From Fallopia convolvulus (lineage: Eukaryota > Streptophyta > Magnoliopsida > Caryophyllales > Polygonaceae): 64,000 bases of DNA. The number at the start of each line of letters is the position of its first letter. The stretch's first letter is position 1. The position numbers and the translations under genes are program-made. This document shows positions 32,266 through 45,600 of the stretch, piece by piece. The DNA lies in contig OZ024726.1 in the NCBI GenBank assembly GCA_964016875.1, forward strand, positions 29,501,503 to 29,565,502, read 5' to 3'. The notes beneath the pieces are model-generated. The model searched no databases and was not told the origin of the DNA. It worked only from the letters and a program-made list of their open reading frames with translations.

Positions 32266-35200
32266 TCAGGATCTCTTGGGCCTCTGAAGCTTCTCCCAGC
32301 TTGAGAATATCATATTAAACACGGAATACAACACAGCTTTAATGCAGGATACTAAGAAGTTCCAGCATGATGAAGGCCAGTACCACGGATACAGCAGTCG
32401 AAAGAAGAGACTGATCAAGTGCCTTGGGTAACGGCCCACCTAAAATATTATACAATCCTCAACAATTCATGCAACATTCATAAGTTGTCTAAACCGCGTT
32501 ATATAAGTTGAAAAGAACAATGATATGCAGCTATGAGCACTCACAGGAAAAAGTGAATCCAATGCGTCCCATGCTGCATGGCGAACGGCTCTCGTAGGGT
32601 ACATTGGACCACCAGGAGAAGTGAAGCTATACAAGCAAGCCTTTAGTCTTGTACTTGTCGTCATTCTGAGCTCCAACCCTAGAGAGAGTGATTAACACAC
32701 ACACACACACACACATATACATATACATATATAGAGATGGAGATTGGTGAAGTGGAATGTTTACCCTGGAGGGTTTTTATGTGAGAGAGGTAATGTAACA
32801 AGACGGGCTCGATCTTAAGTTTTTGAAGCTGAAAAGCGATATAAGCTGTGTTAATATTGCCCACCTTTAATGCATAACAACATTCAGCTCTTCGCAATCT
32901 GTTTCTTACCTGATCTGTGATTTCAATTATAAAAATGTCTCCTGGCCCACCAAGCAAGAAGGAATTTGGAAAAGCAGGAAAGTGTCTTAACAAACTTGGA
33001 AGCTTATCAGCTGGCATTCATGGCAGAAGGCATCATTAAGATTTTTTTTGTTCATCACAATAAAGCTGTATATGTGAAAGCATACCTGAGCTATAAAATA
33101 ATATAAATCTTGAAAGTAGAAGAAAGAGATCTCGCTGAGCCTGGACAAAGCGAAAGAAAAAAGAGTCTATACATCAGAGGAAAAAAAAATCTTATAACAG
33201 AAGAGGGGAGAAGGACCAAATACATACCAACTATTAGACATACAATCAAATATAATACGGATTTTGAAAACTATAAGATTAATACAAATTACTAACTTAT
33301 ATACCAAACAATCAAAATAATACAAATTTTAATTTAAATTCCCAGTTAAAATCTAGTAAGAGTTTTGGAGAATCGAGTATTTTTTTTAACATAGTCCATA
33401 TGTTATTATTTGAGGTTGGGAGAGCAATCATTTTCTCGGCTTCCACATCATCTTATTTAACATAATTTCAACAGAAAATATGACTCATATTATTTTGGAG
33501 TACAAGTTAATAGTTTGTAATATTCATCCTATTTGACTTAAATTTTGGCTTGGGTCATGGTTTAATAAAATTAGATTCATTCACTATTAAACCATGACAC
33601 ATTATTTACATACAGAGGATATGCTAACTGAAAATAATAATAAAAGCATGAAGTGAAGTTGAAGAAATGAATGTCTACAGACCTGAACAGCAATTTTGGT
33701 TAGTCGCTTATGATCCAGTGCTACATGTTCAAGGAGATACTGAAATTAACACCAAGTGTTAGCAATATTCAATCAAAGCAGACTTCTATAATGAAACCTT
33801 AATGAGGACTTACACAAAAGAGTGACTGGAAGCGCCTAGTATTCGTTTGAACATCAATCCTGAGTACAGAATTAGACAGTGCAGTTGTAACGGAATTAAT
33901 TGCAACTAAAGCGAAAAAAAATATGTTGTTAAGAACAAACAGCCATCATTAAACATAAAACTGCAACTTCAAAAACAACACATGTAATGCTAGTTTAGAA
34001 TAGAAAAGGATCAAAGAGAATCTTCAACATTGAAAAGAAGAAAGCATCAACAGAGAAAGAGAAATATACATGTATGTGATAATCAGATTTAATCATAATT
34101 TGGACATGCAATCTAACATAAGATGGAATCTTAACAGATAATGCAATCCCTATTACAAAGCCAGAACATTTTGAAGGACTATGAGAACAGGGAGCAATCC
34201 CTGTGGGATATACTGTGTTTAGTGCTGTTGTTGCCTTGTTGTTGGCCCTTGTGGTTTTGTGTGCCTTGTGGGCTTTGTGGTCAAGCTAGATGCTCTACTG
34301 GTCTTCCGCCTTGAAGTTTCAGTGTTGACAATGCTGAACCTGAATCTAGTTTTATTTACTAGTTCCAATCTACTGGTTCAATGGTGATGGGGTTGGAAGA
34401 ATGATGGAGGAAGTTGCTATTGACGGAGGAGAAAATGAATCAAGAGATTGATCGCCTGTCCATGTGACTGATGACTCGATGAGATATGTATTCAGCAAGG
34501 TTTTGGCGAAGCTTATTCTGTCTCAGAAATCAGTAAACACAAGAGCTTTAATAAGATCAATGGATTTGTCAATGACCACAGTGCGATCTTCCAGTTTTTT
34601 GCTGCTGATGATTTAAACTGGGTATAGAATCACCAGCCTTAGAGCTTCAATGGAAATCTTGTCATTTTTCCAGAAGTTCAAGAGAAAACAAACAGTAGAT
34701 GTTGTTCAATATTATCCACTTCTAGGTGAGCATGTACACCGTACTTTCAAACAAAGAAACTAGGATATGGCTTCGATTGTGGGGAATAGAATGTCTCATT
34801 TGTTGGATATGATATTGAAAATGACCACAGATGAAGTCGAGCAAGGAAATAAAAAGTGGAAATGGAGGTTTGTAAGGCACTCCCTAGGGAATGAACATCT
34901 GCTCTAAGGGGAAGGGGCCAGATCTAGTTCAGGTACCATCACCTCCCTGATTTCTGCTGTGCTTGTGGATTTTTGTGACATATTGATAAAGACTGAATGA
35001 GAGAGAAATTGCAAAATGAGGAGTACTGGTATGGCAATATGGGGCATCAACAGCAACAACCCAATATGGGGCATGTGGTCATATATTCAATGAGAGAAAA
35101 TCTGGACAGGGAGGGAATTCACTGTAGAGGATGTGATATGACACTTTGAAGCACATTCATCATCTGCTTTACTTTTACCAATCTAATTGGAATATCATTG

Positions 35201-38200
35201 AATAGAATGTAGTGAATGAGACTTTAGAAATTCTCAAAAAAGGGGAGATAGTTCAATTTGTAAATCATACCTTTATGACTCCCAATCCAAAGAGATAAGT
35301 TTGTGTAAAGTGATGTACAACCTTTGTGGATCTAGCAAACAAACTCAAACCTAGGCTCAATGATACCAAGGCTACCAGCCTAAGTGGATTTGTGGAAGAA
35401 AAGCTAACTACGAATAACATCATTAAATCAATGATAGGGGTATTAGTCATCTAGCGCAGATATTACACATATATAATTGAATGGAGTTTCCTTGGAAGTG
35501 TCAAGAGGAAGATGGGGTCTTCTGAAAAGTGGATTAGTAGAATCATGATATGTGTCCTCTGTCACATATTCTGTCATTGTTAAAGATCAACCCATTGACT
35601 GCTTTACTCCATTCTTCCCTTTTTATTCTCTGTGGTCAAGCTTTGTCTGGATTAATTGAGAGGGAGTACTTTTTGTCGTGACTTGGGGTTTTAAGTTGCT
35701 CTGCCCCTGATATCATTATGCAGATGACTCTCCAAAAGGGGTTATTTATGTTCAAGCTGGTATCCTTTTTGCTGCAGCTGGCATGAGACATGTTTCTAAA
35801 CTGAAGGAATTCTGGCCAGATATGAACTCACATCAAGACTATGATGAAACTGAGATACGTTTCACACTTTTAATTCTAGAGTACAAAGGCAGCTGAAAAG
35901 AGGGGGTCCAAAATTGTTTTCAAAGGGAAAAGTGAGAAGCACTCAGCAAGCATCTTGGATTACCAAGGGTGGTGGGTAGATCCACGAAAGAGATTCTCAA
36001 GGCCTAGATGCTGTGAAAGGAAAGATGGAATGCATAGTGCATGGGCGGAAAAGAAACATTTTTTTAAGGCTCGGAGAACACCAACCCAGTGTAAACCCGC
36101 CTCAGGCGGGATCTGGGGGGCCATGATGTACACACCCTTGCCCCAATATAAAATCGAGAGGGTGTATGAAGAAGGCCCAAGTATTATCATTGCCCAGAAG
36201 ATCCAAGGAAAACTAAAATTCAGCTATGTGACAATGATAACTGAATCTAGTTAGAATGCACCAAAATTGATATAGGGCTTATATCCATCTCAAAGGCATT
36301 GTATAAAAGCCAATGAGCATGAGGATGCACCCCATGATATAGGGGTTAAGGCTTAGAGAGTGGTGCTTATTAAATACTTGTAGGTACAAAAGAGAAATAC
36401 ACTGACAGAAACTCTGCAGAAATAAGGATAGGGGAATTGTATTTAAGGATGTCATGAGTATCTAACTGAGCTCTATTAGATAAACAAGGCTAGAATATTC
36501 AAAGGGAAGGACTTTCCAAATTGTTCTTCCTTTGGAGCTAGAATAGATGAAAAACCAAGTTATGTTTAGAGGTCTTTTTGGGAACCAAGTTGGGTCCTCC
36601 AAAAAGGCATCTGATGGCAGATTGGAGATGGGAGCAATCTTAGTGCGTGGAAGTAATGGATCATTGGAAAAGCTGAGCTCAAAGACTATCAGTTACATGC
36701 TTCCTGAGATGGTATGCATGAAGATTTGTAAACTGGATTTTGAGGGAAAATTCAAGGATGAGCAAACCCTTCTTGAAGAATGCAATGCCTTGATGATGGA
36801 TATGTGCAGTGAGGAGAAGGCACTAACTATTCACACACAAGAGTAGAATTTACAGAGATGGCAGTGACCTCACCAGGACTTCCTCAAGCTCAATACAGAT
36901 GCATCAGTCATTGAAGGCAAATTTACTGGATTCGGAGCTATTATTAGGAAATCCAGTGGCAAGGTAATTCAAGTGCACTTAAAAATTGACTGGGTTTACC
37001 ACATTATTCATGTTTTTAAAACAATATTAAGGAAATGGGTAGACTTTTCCAGAATTTTAGCTAGAGTCAAACACATAGAACTGGAAATTTTGTAGCTGGC
37101 CCAAATTGAGCCATAGGAAGTGTGTATACCATTTTTGGATTTGTATCTCCCTAACCCTGTTTGCAAATTTGTTTCAACAGGCATGAATGAAAATAGGCAG
37201 TGTTCCCAAAAAACACACACACACACAGAGTACCTACCAGAAAACATTTGTAGCACCTTGAACAAGTGCAGAGGAGTAACGGAGGAGCACTTCTGAGCTT
37301 TCAATTTCAACTTCAAATAACTGCAAATTATGGTATGCAATTGTGGCAGATAGTCAGAATGATAAACACTGAATCCTAATAAAAGAAGTGAAACAGTATG
37401 CTATGTGCAGACTTGGGCTTGCAATTTTACTTCCTCATCTCCAAATTAAAGGCTGGGAGAGCTAAAAGAACAAGTACGCACCATCCTATCCAGAATTCTC
37501 TTCACACAACTTACTCTGACAGTGCATTAAACAAAGGTAACTCATACCATTTCAAAAATAATACAGTTTGTACTGGCTCTTAAGTACCTCAAGACTCATC
37601 AAAAAATGAATGCTGATTATTAATATAAGATACGATTAAGCTTAAAAAATATAGTTCAACTAATTGCCTGATTCTGAAAATTGGGTCCTTAAATCAGCCA
37701 TCATACAAATGTCATGATCAGGTTGCACAACTACAGGATTGCCGGACTTATGAGTCATGGAATAATCCTTTCTCACCATTAGTCTAATAGTGTCCAAAGT
37801 TGTGTCACATAAATTTCATGCCTGTGCTCTTCAGTAGATAAGGAGAAAAAAATGAAACAAAAAAGATATTATGATCTAAGCTTGACTAATTCCAGTTGCA
37901 TCTTAAAATCAATCGTTCAGCAGGGGGAAAGAATCTTCTATAAGCAGCAGCATATGTTAGAACAATAAAAGAATAAAACACATCAGAAGTAGCAATCTGT
38001 ACCCATTTATGGAACAAGAGGGAGAATACGTGAGAGGCAAATGACTGGCTCCAAAGTTTGACAATCAAATCAAGGATTGGCCTGCCATCCTCAGGCACCT
38101 TGACAAAATGTTCTGAAAGCACATCATAGAAACATAGCGAACCATCTGCTTCTGGAGATATAACATCTTCACTTGTGCTGAGAATCATTTCTGTTGTCAG

Positions 38201-39049
38201 TTCCAATGAGAAAATTAGACCAAACCACTAGCCCCAGCATAACACGATGCAAACTCAAAATGACTCACTTATTAAATAATGAACCTATGTAAGAAAACAG
38301 CAGGAAACCCCAGAGAAAATGCTCACTTAAATGCAAATAGAGTTGGGAAGAATAATATATTAAGAGTGACACCATTCATTTCCAAGAAATTTATATGGAT
38401 TATAGTACTGTCAAATGCATGAGGTTAGGGTAAATGAATTTAAGTATGATATACATGGACATTCTCAAGATGCGTTGATAATTTAGGTGAACTGAACAAT
38501 CTGAGATAATTTCAACAAACCAGCTGCAGCAAAATCATTCAATTTCTATCAGGTGACCAACTCTGGGTAAATCTATGCTTTAACTAAATGACAATTAGGT
38601 GTAGGAGAGGGAGACCTTTGGCTCGATCATCAACCTCCAAAGCTACGTCAGCAAACAACTCTTGAAGTAGATTGCGCCTCTGTGTAGGATTTACTACCGC
38701 CTTTTTGTAACATTTATTTCAGAAAAAAAGAGAGTCAGATGTCAGCAATTCTCTGTTTGGAAACCAAGAAAACCCAAGAGTAAAAATGGAATTGAAGTGT
38801 CTCAGAAATTAAATCGCGTCACGACACCAAATAAATAAATTCTTCTCAACTTACTTCATAAATTAATAATCATCAAACCAGTCGAAAACACGTAACCACT
38901 ACTTGAACAAACCCCTCACTTCTACAAAGAATTGATCTTAGTAAAAACAGCGATAAATGCGAGAAACCAACCCGCTGGAGCTTCTTCTCGATCTCTACAG
39001 TGATGGCAGTCAAATAGGAGTGGCTCCGTGCCGCAGGATTTTGCGCCAT
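32266..39049 (-). CDS. Conserved plant protein of unknown function (11 exons, 354 aa)
   Basis: Exons in coding order: 39049..38972, 38700..38616, 38190..38003, 37320..37238, 33859..33814, 33739..33683, 33140..33086, 33010..32910, 32828..32765, 32678..32545, 32439..32266. Every intron is GT-AG and phases close to 1065 nt. The protein begins MAQNPAARSHSYLTAITVEI, includes KVPEDGRPILDLIVKLWSQS and SALVQGATNVFW, then LFLLLSRFILFY. The C-terminus is rich in aromatic and hydrophobic residues (LISLFFRLLYPWYWPSS). I recognise the sequence as a family kept across plants but I know no function or named domain; the hydrophobic stretches could associate with membranes. Intron 4 (33860..37237) is 3.4 kb and contains a LINE-type relic. 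No stop or frameshift in the exons, so it is likely functional. Confidence 0.85.
32698..32733. repeat. (AC)n/(AT)n microsatellite in an intron
   Basis: A run of ACACAC followed by ATATAC repeats between exons 9 and 10 of the unknown-function gene. Confidence 0.8.
34380..36990 (+). mobile_element. LINE-derived relic inside intron 4, antisense to the host gene
   Basis: Plus-strand frames show SEISKHKSFNKINGFVNDHS and AIFQFFAADDLNWV near 34520-34640 followed by WSFNGNLVIF, which looks like the DUF4283 domain of plant LINE-type ORF1 proteins. Near 36880-36980 FLKLNTDASVIEGKFTGFGA matches the start of a LINE RNase H domain. Endonuclease and RT are not recognisable, and many stops are present. The piece explains most of the intron's length. 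A segment near 36085-36140 (CCCAGTGTAAACCCGCC..GGCGGGATCTGGGG) resembles a conserved block of plant SINEs, but only weakly. Confidence 0.5.
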
Positions 39050-40141
39050 TCTCAGGACTGAAAATCCGCAGCAATAAAGCGTCCGATACAGGAGAAACTA
39101 AATCCTAAACCCTAATTCGCCAAATCCACAGGATCAATCGCGTTCTTGTGACTTTTCGACAAAATATCGTGTTTCTTGGCCCCGAAATAATGCTGACAAG
39201 CACGGGATTTTGCTTAATCCAAATTGCATTATTTTAGTATATCTGAATTGAATCGGTGGCGCTAATGGCGTAACAGAGAAGGAAGCAGAAGTGGCAGTGA
39301 AAGCAAAAGGATAGAGAGGGGGAGGTTGATGGAGACGATCAGATCGTTGGCACGTGTGCGTTTGATCTGTAATTCTGGAATAATCGATTAGATGTTGAAT
39401 TATTGATTTTTTTTCAAATGAGAACAATTTGTTCCGGATGATTTATAGGTTTAATTTAGTGATTTCATGGGCCACAATGTTAATACTTCTGCCCACATAT
39501 CGAACCACAAAAGCGACACTGAAATACTCCGTATCTAAAATAATTATAAACCGAAACCGAAATATCTCAAATAATGATATTGGAATCTTATGGACACTTG
39601 TCCAATTTTCGAACATCATTTATGATTGTCAGGTTGTCTCCTTCTTGTTTCACTTCTCTTCTAAAATTACTTTTATCCAAAAACTACTTTTTAATATTTT
39701 TGAAATCCGTGCATATCTCTCTACTTTTTACGTTTTCAAGACACAAAAAATAATATTTCACCCAAAAACTACTTTCTACCCAAAAATGAAACAATATCCC
39801 CGAGTTTTTAGCTCGGATTAGTCATTCTCTTAGTGCCATCGCTACAAGTTTAGCTACCGAGACCTGACCGTACTTCGATGTCGCCATATCAATGATCTCT
39901 GCAATTGGTCCTCAAATTACAATTCCAAATGTTGTTGATCCATTCGGAAGTTTAGAACCATCAATATTTAATTTACAAAATCTGATCGGTGGCTTCCTCC
40001 ATTTGGTTTATTTTTGCTTTCTGGCTGCCTTATTTTTATTTATTATTTTGGGTTCACCATCGCTCCAGTTATGAATATATGTATACACATGCAATGCTAC
40101 AAGTTACCCTTAGTCTTTCACCTATTGCTTGTATCCATAGA
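39050..40141. other. Upstream region of the unknown-function gene and spacer
   Basis: The first 350 bp should contain the 5'UTR and promoter of the gene starting at 39049. The rest is AT-rich with short chance ORFs and no recognisable element. Confidence 0.4.
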
Positions 40142-40453
40142 TGATTTAACATGTAATATTGTATAGTGGATGATTGGAGGTAACTTGTACAAGGTGAATT
40201 ATTCACCTTCTTCACCTCCTTATTTTCATGCATGAATCATGGAGATTCACCAAAATTTTACCTCGCCTTTGGCCTATAAATATGGCCATCATCCATTGTA
40301 AAACTTGCACCAAAGTAGAGTAAGAAATATACTCTCTAAAGTTCTTACTCTCTCTCCCTCTCTTCTAATGATCTAAAGGTTCTCCTAAAGTTTGTTTAAG
40401 TGTTCTTTCCAAAATGATTAAGTGGTCTTGCTTTCATAAATCTTTTCATAACA
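40142..40453 (+). repeat. 5' LTR of the copia element (left edge uncertain)
   Basis: Ends ...CATAACA at 40453, next to a primer-like site. A TATA box at 40275-40282 and pyrimidine-rich sequence after it fit a U3-R layout. The left edge is a guess because the partner LTR is missing and no target duplication can be checked. Confidence 0.45.
40275..40282 (+). promoter_or_regulatory. TATA box in the copia LTR
   Basis: TATAAATA in the context GGCCTATAAATATGG, about 180 bp before the LTR end. Confidence 0.55.
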
Positions 40454-40455
40454 CG

Positions 40456-40467
40456 TTATCAGCACGA
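40456..40467 (+). other. Probable primer binding site of the copia element
   Basis: TTATCAGCACGA follows the LTR end by two bases. The sequence ACACGTTATCAGCACGA is usual at this place in many plant copia elements; the cognate tRNA cannot be assigned here. Confidence 0.45.
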
Positions 40468-41008
40468 ATCTCTAATTACCAATTGAGCTTCTCTAATCAC
40501 CAAGGTACAAACTCTATCTCTTCCTAATCTTAATCATGCAAGAAGTTTATTTCCTAAAACCCTTTTGAGGAGTATGCTTTGTAGTTGCCCGATTTGGGAT
40601 CTCCTACACCAGAAACTCGTTTTCTTCCTAGATTTGAAACGATTTCTTACCAAAATAAATCATGTTTTTGGATATGTACAAGATACAAAGAAAACATTAG
40701 ATTTGCTTACCTCCTTTGACGTTTAAACCGATTTCTCCTGCGAAAATCTTCACTTTCACCACTTGGATTGGAAGTCAGTTTTAACCAAAATGATTATGAG
40801 CATGATGTTGGTAACCACAATAAGAACAAGGCATACGAAAAGCTCAATCATAAATCTCCTATTACCGGCTCTAAGACGACGCATAATCTCGTCGTCGGTC
40901 ATGGAGATTGTCGAAAGAAAATTTTGGTAAAGGCGGTCGAATATGGAAGTGGAGGAAGGAGATAAGGTCGGAAGTGAAAAGGTAAAAAAAGGGGGATGAA
41001 CGGAATCG

Positions 41009-41112
41009 GACTTTGAAAGGACTTTAAGGACTTTAGACTAAAGACTTTTAAGGACCTCAGACTCTAAGGACTTTAAGGACCTCGGACTCAAGGACTTTAA
41101 GGACTTTAAAGA
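41009..41112 (+). repeat. AAGGACTTTAAGGACCTCGGACT tandem units in the copia leader
   Basis: About six degenerate units built on AAGGACTTTA alternate with GGACCTC(A/G)GACT. They sit between the primer site and gag, in untranslated leader. Confidence 0.65.
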
Positions 41113-41379
41113 TTTCAAAATTCCCGCTAAATACTATTCTTTTCATTTCGCATGATATTTTTACTTTTGTCTTACGATATCGTCTATGCCTATATCTATA
41201 TTGACTACTTCTCTGACTCATGCAATCTTTCTTTATGCATTTTGAATATATCATCTACATGCATGCCTTTATTGTTTGATATGACATGCCCTTCAATCGT
41301 CTCATACACAACTCATGCATTATATTATAATGTTGATTATGTTAACCTTTGTTTTGCATATCTTTATATATAGCAACTA

Positions 41380-42426
41380 ATGGCAAACATCGCTAAGAGG
41401 GAGTTTGACATCCTTGATTTATCGGGCCAAAAATACCTCGAATGGAGGGTTGATGCCATGGCTCACCTCAAGGCAAATGGCCTTGAGGAAACAATTATGG
41501 CAAACAATAGTGCCACCCCACAAGAAAAGGCAAAATCCATTGTGTTCCTCCGCCACCACATTCATGAGAGTCTCAAAACTGAGTACTTATTTGTGGAGGA
41601 TCCTAGAGAATTGTGAGAGAGCCTGAATGAGCGCTATGCTCATCAAAATGAAGTTTTGCTCCCACAAGCAACACATGAATGGAACACTATAAGGTTCCAG
41701 GACTTTAAGTCCATCACTGAGTACAACAGTGTTATCCACAGGATCAGTTCTCAGTTGAGACTGTGTGGTCAAACGATCACTCAGCAAGAAATGTTGGAGA
41801 AAATTTTCTCCGCTATGCATGCTTCAAACAAATTATTGCAACAACAGTATAGAGAAAGAAATTTCAAAAGATATTCTGACTTGTTGAAAGTATTGTTGGT
41901 TGCTGAAAAGAATAATGAACTCCTAATGAAAAACCACAACCTGAGGCCTACTGGCTCAACAGCTGCCCCAGAAGCAAATGCTATGAACAAAGCATTTCAT
42001 GATAGAAACGACAATGAACAGGGGCAACAATCACGCCATAATAATGGGCCTGGACGTGGTCGTGGTAACTATGGGAGTCGTGGTGGCCATGGGCGTGGCC
42101 GAGCCTACAACAAAAGCCATGATAATCATTGTGAGAACCATGGCTACAAGGGGGATGTGAAGCAAAAGGTCCATACGGGTCCATTAGGATCCTCCTAGAA
42201 ATCCAAATCAACATGCTACAGATGTGGCATGACTGGTCACTGGTCAAAGGTATGCCACACAGCTCCACACATAGTGAAGCTATACCAAGCTGAAAAGAAT
42301 AAAGAAAGGGATACCGAGACCAACTACATCGATAATAAAGATGTGGATAGGTCACCAGTGACTAGTCTGGATGTCAATGACTTTCTCAACCTTGAGAATG
42401 ATGATGGCTATGCCTTAGGGGTTTAA
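41380..42426 (+). pseudogene. gag: Copia gag with two in-frame stops
   Basis: Starts MANIAKREFDILDLSGQKYL and continues in one frame for 349 codons with TGA at 41614 and TAG at 42196. The middle contains EMLEKIFSAMHASNKLLQQQY and YSDLLKVLLVAEKNNELLM, typical of copia gag. A Gly/Arg-rich region (PGRGRGNYGSRGG) precedes a complete CCHC knuckle CYRCGMTGHWSKVC. No frameshift; only the two nonsense codons prevent translation. Confidence 0.85.
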
Positions 42427-42644
42427 ATGAAAAGCACAAGCCCCTAAATATCTCTACTACCTCCCATGTTATTGTATAATACTTGCAATGTATTTTTATA
42501 TCTCATGTTTCAACCTCTATCTTGTAGGACTTTGTATAATAGATCTTTGTATAATAGAACTTGTATAATATAAATATCCTTGTATAATATATGAAGCTTT
42601 TATTAATGTCTTAATTGTCTCTTTCTTTATATTTATAGAAAAAC
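42427..42644 (+). repeat. Gag-pol spacer with TTGTATAATA repeats
   Basis: Non-coding spacer in the copia element with five copies of TTGTATAATA or a close variant. It separates the gag stop from the protease frame. Confidence 0.6.
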
Positions 42645-45600
42645 ATGGACTCACCTAAAGTGAAACCCGATGGGAAGGAACAATGTCTTTTGGATAGTGC
42701 AACAACACACACCATCTTGAGGAGTAAAGAATACTTTACCCAATTAAGAGCCTTTGAAGGCAATGTCACTACAATATCGGTGCGTCAAAACTCATCGAAG
42801 GCTCTGGAACAACTTTCATTCTACTCCCAAAGGGAACAAAGCTAGTAATAAATGACGCACTATATTCGAGTAAATCTCAAAAGAATTTACTAAACTTTAA
42901 AGATGTGCGTCTAAATGGGTTTCATATGGAAACCATGAATGAAAATGGGAGAGAATACTTGCGCATCATACAACATGAATTTGGCCAAAAACAGATTCTC
43001 GAAAGGATGCCAACGCAAACCTTCGGATTATATCATACATACATTTATCCGTTTGAGGTCAATGCAATGTTTAACAAAAGGTCATATGACCAAGCTGCAT
43101 TCACATTGTGGCATGACCGATTGGGTCATCCAGGAGCAGTAATGATGCACAAAATCATAAAGAGCTCACTCGGATATACATTAAAGAACATTAAGGTTCT
43201 TCCATCTAATGATTTTAATTGTACTGCTTGCTCACTTGGAAAGCTAATTATCACGCCTTCTAGAAACAAGATTGCAAGTGAGAATCCTACATTCTTAAAA
43301 AGAATCCAAGGAGATATATGTGGGCCAATTACTCCACCATGTGGACCATTCCGATACTTTATGGTGCTAATTGATGCATGTACACGTTGGTCACATGTAA
43401 GCCTACTATCAACAAGAAATGTTGCATTTGCTAAACTCATTGCTCAAATAATCCGATTGAGGGCCCAATTTCCGGATTATACAATAAAGAAAATCCGGCT
43501 TGATAATGCATGAGAATTTACATCTCAAACTTTCAATGACTATTATATGTCAATTGTGCTTGATATAGAGCATCCAGTGGCTCATGTTCACACACAAAAT
43601 GGTCTCGTTGATTCATTGATAAAGCGGTTGCAAGTAATTGCCAGACCATTATTGATGAAATCAAAATTACCACCATCGGCATGGGGACATGCAATATTAC
43701 ATGCAACAACCTTAATTCGATTAAGGCCAAGTGCAAACCATGAACATTCCCCTATGCAACTTATGTCTGGTAAGGAGCCAAATATTTCACATCTAAAAAT
43801 ATTTGGATGTGCAGTTTATGTTCCTATTGCTCCACCTCAACGCACAAAGATGGGTCTTCTAAACTTCTTTCCTTTGCTCCACAAGATCTACCATCATTCT
43901 CTTGATCTCGAATTCTTCTTTAAAGTCCAAAAACACCATCAAAACACCTATAAAAACGAAACACACTTGTGTAGACCTCCATACTACGAATAATACAAAA
44001 ATCAACACCAAAAGACCAAAACCTAAGCTAGAAAAAGAGAAATCTAATCCAAAATGCTCATGCAAACTACCCAAAACTAGATGACATCAATGGGACCCCA
44101 AAGGAGATTGGGAATTCATGCTGGTTTTGAGTCTCCCTCAATAATCAAATATCTTGAACCAACAACTAGTGATTTATTTACAGCAAGATTTGTTGATTGC
44201 CATTTTGATGAAAATACATTCCCAGTCTTAGGGGGAGAAAAGAAAAATGGTGACCCACATGTGAAAGAAATCACATGGAATGCAACCGCATTATCCCATC
44301 TTGATCCAAGAACAAAGATGTGTGAACAAGAAGTTCAACGGATCATTCATTTGCAAAATGTTGCAAATCAGTTACCAGATGCATTTACTGATACAAAGAA
44401 GGTAACTTAATCACATATACCTGCAGCAAATGCTCCAACAAGAATTGAAATACCCAATGGATTGTCAGATGCATCCATCACAAGAAAGTCTACAACACGC
44501 CGAAAGCATGGTAGACCGTTAGGTTCAAAAGATTTGAAACTGAGAAAGGAAAGGAGCCAAAAGGGTATAGCAGGAGGAGCCACAATGGATCATGAGAATG
44601 ATGATAAAGGCAAAGATATTGAAAATGAGAATACCTCAACAGAGGTTGATATTCTAGACAAGAATAATGATATCGACAATTTTGAGATTTCCATACACCA
44701 TGTGTGCACATGCACACAATGGAATAAAAAGATGTAATTGTCGATGATGTATTTGCCTACTCAGTGGCTAGTAATATTGTAATTGAAGATGATGATTTTG
44801 AGCCAAAATCGGTCGATGAATGTCGTCGAAGAAAAGATTGGCCAAAATGGAAAGAGGCTATTCAGGCAAAACTAAAATCGCTTAAAAAGCGAGAGGTCTT
44901 TAGACCAGTTGTTCGTACACCAAATGGTGTGAAACTAGTCGGCTATAAATGGGTCTTCGTACGCAAACGAAATGAGAAAAACGAAATTGTAAGATATAAA
45001 GCAAGGCTTGTTGCACAAGGTTTTTCTCAAATCCATGGAATTGATTATGAAGAAACATACTCTCCGGTAGTTGATGCAACTACATTGAGATTCCTAATGG
45101 GCCTGATTGTCTTTGAAAAGTTACAAATGCGCCTCATGGATGTTGTTACAACATATTTATATGGATCACTTGATACGCACATCTACATGAGAGTCCCAGA
45201 ATGACTCAAGTTGCCTGAGGCCAATAATTGTGGACCTCGATAAATGTTTTCCATAAAATTGAGGAGATCGTTGTATGGATTAAAACAATCTGGCTGAATG
45301 TGGTACAACCGCCTCAGTGAATACCTTATGAAAGAGGGATACAAGAACGACACCATTTGTCCATGTGTTTTCATCAAGCGATCCGAAAAGGGATTCGCTA
45401 TTATCGCAGTTTATGTTGACGATTTAAACATCATCGAAACTTCAAATGAACTTCAAGATACTGCGAAATATTTGATGAAAGAATTCGAGATGAAAGATCT
45501 CGGGCAAACAAAGCTTTGTCTTGTCTTACAAATTGAGCACTTAAGGGATGTAATCTTTATCAATCAGTCTAATTACACTAAGAAAGTTCTGAAAAGATTT

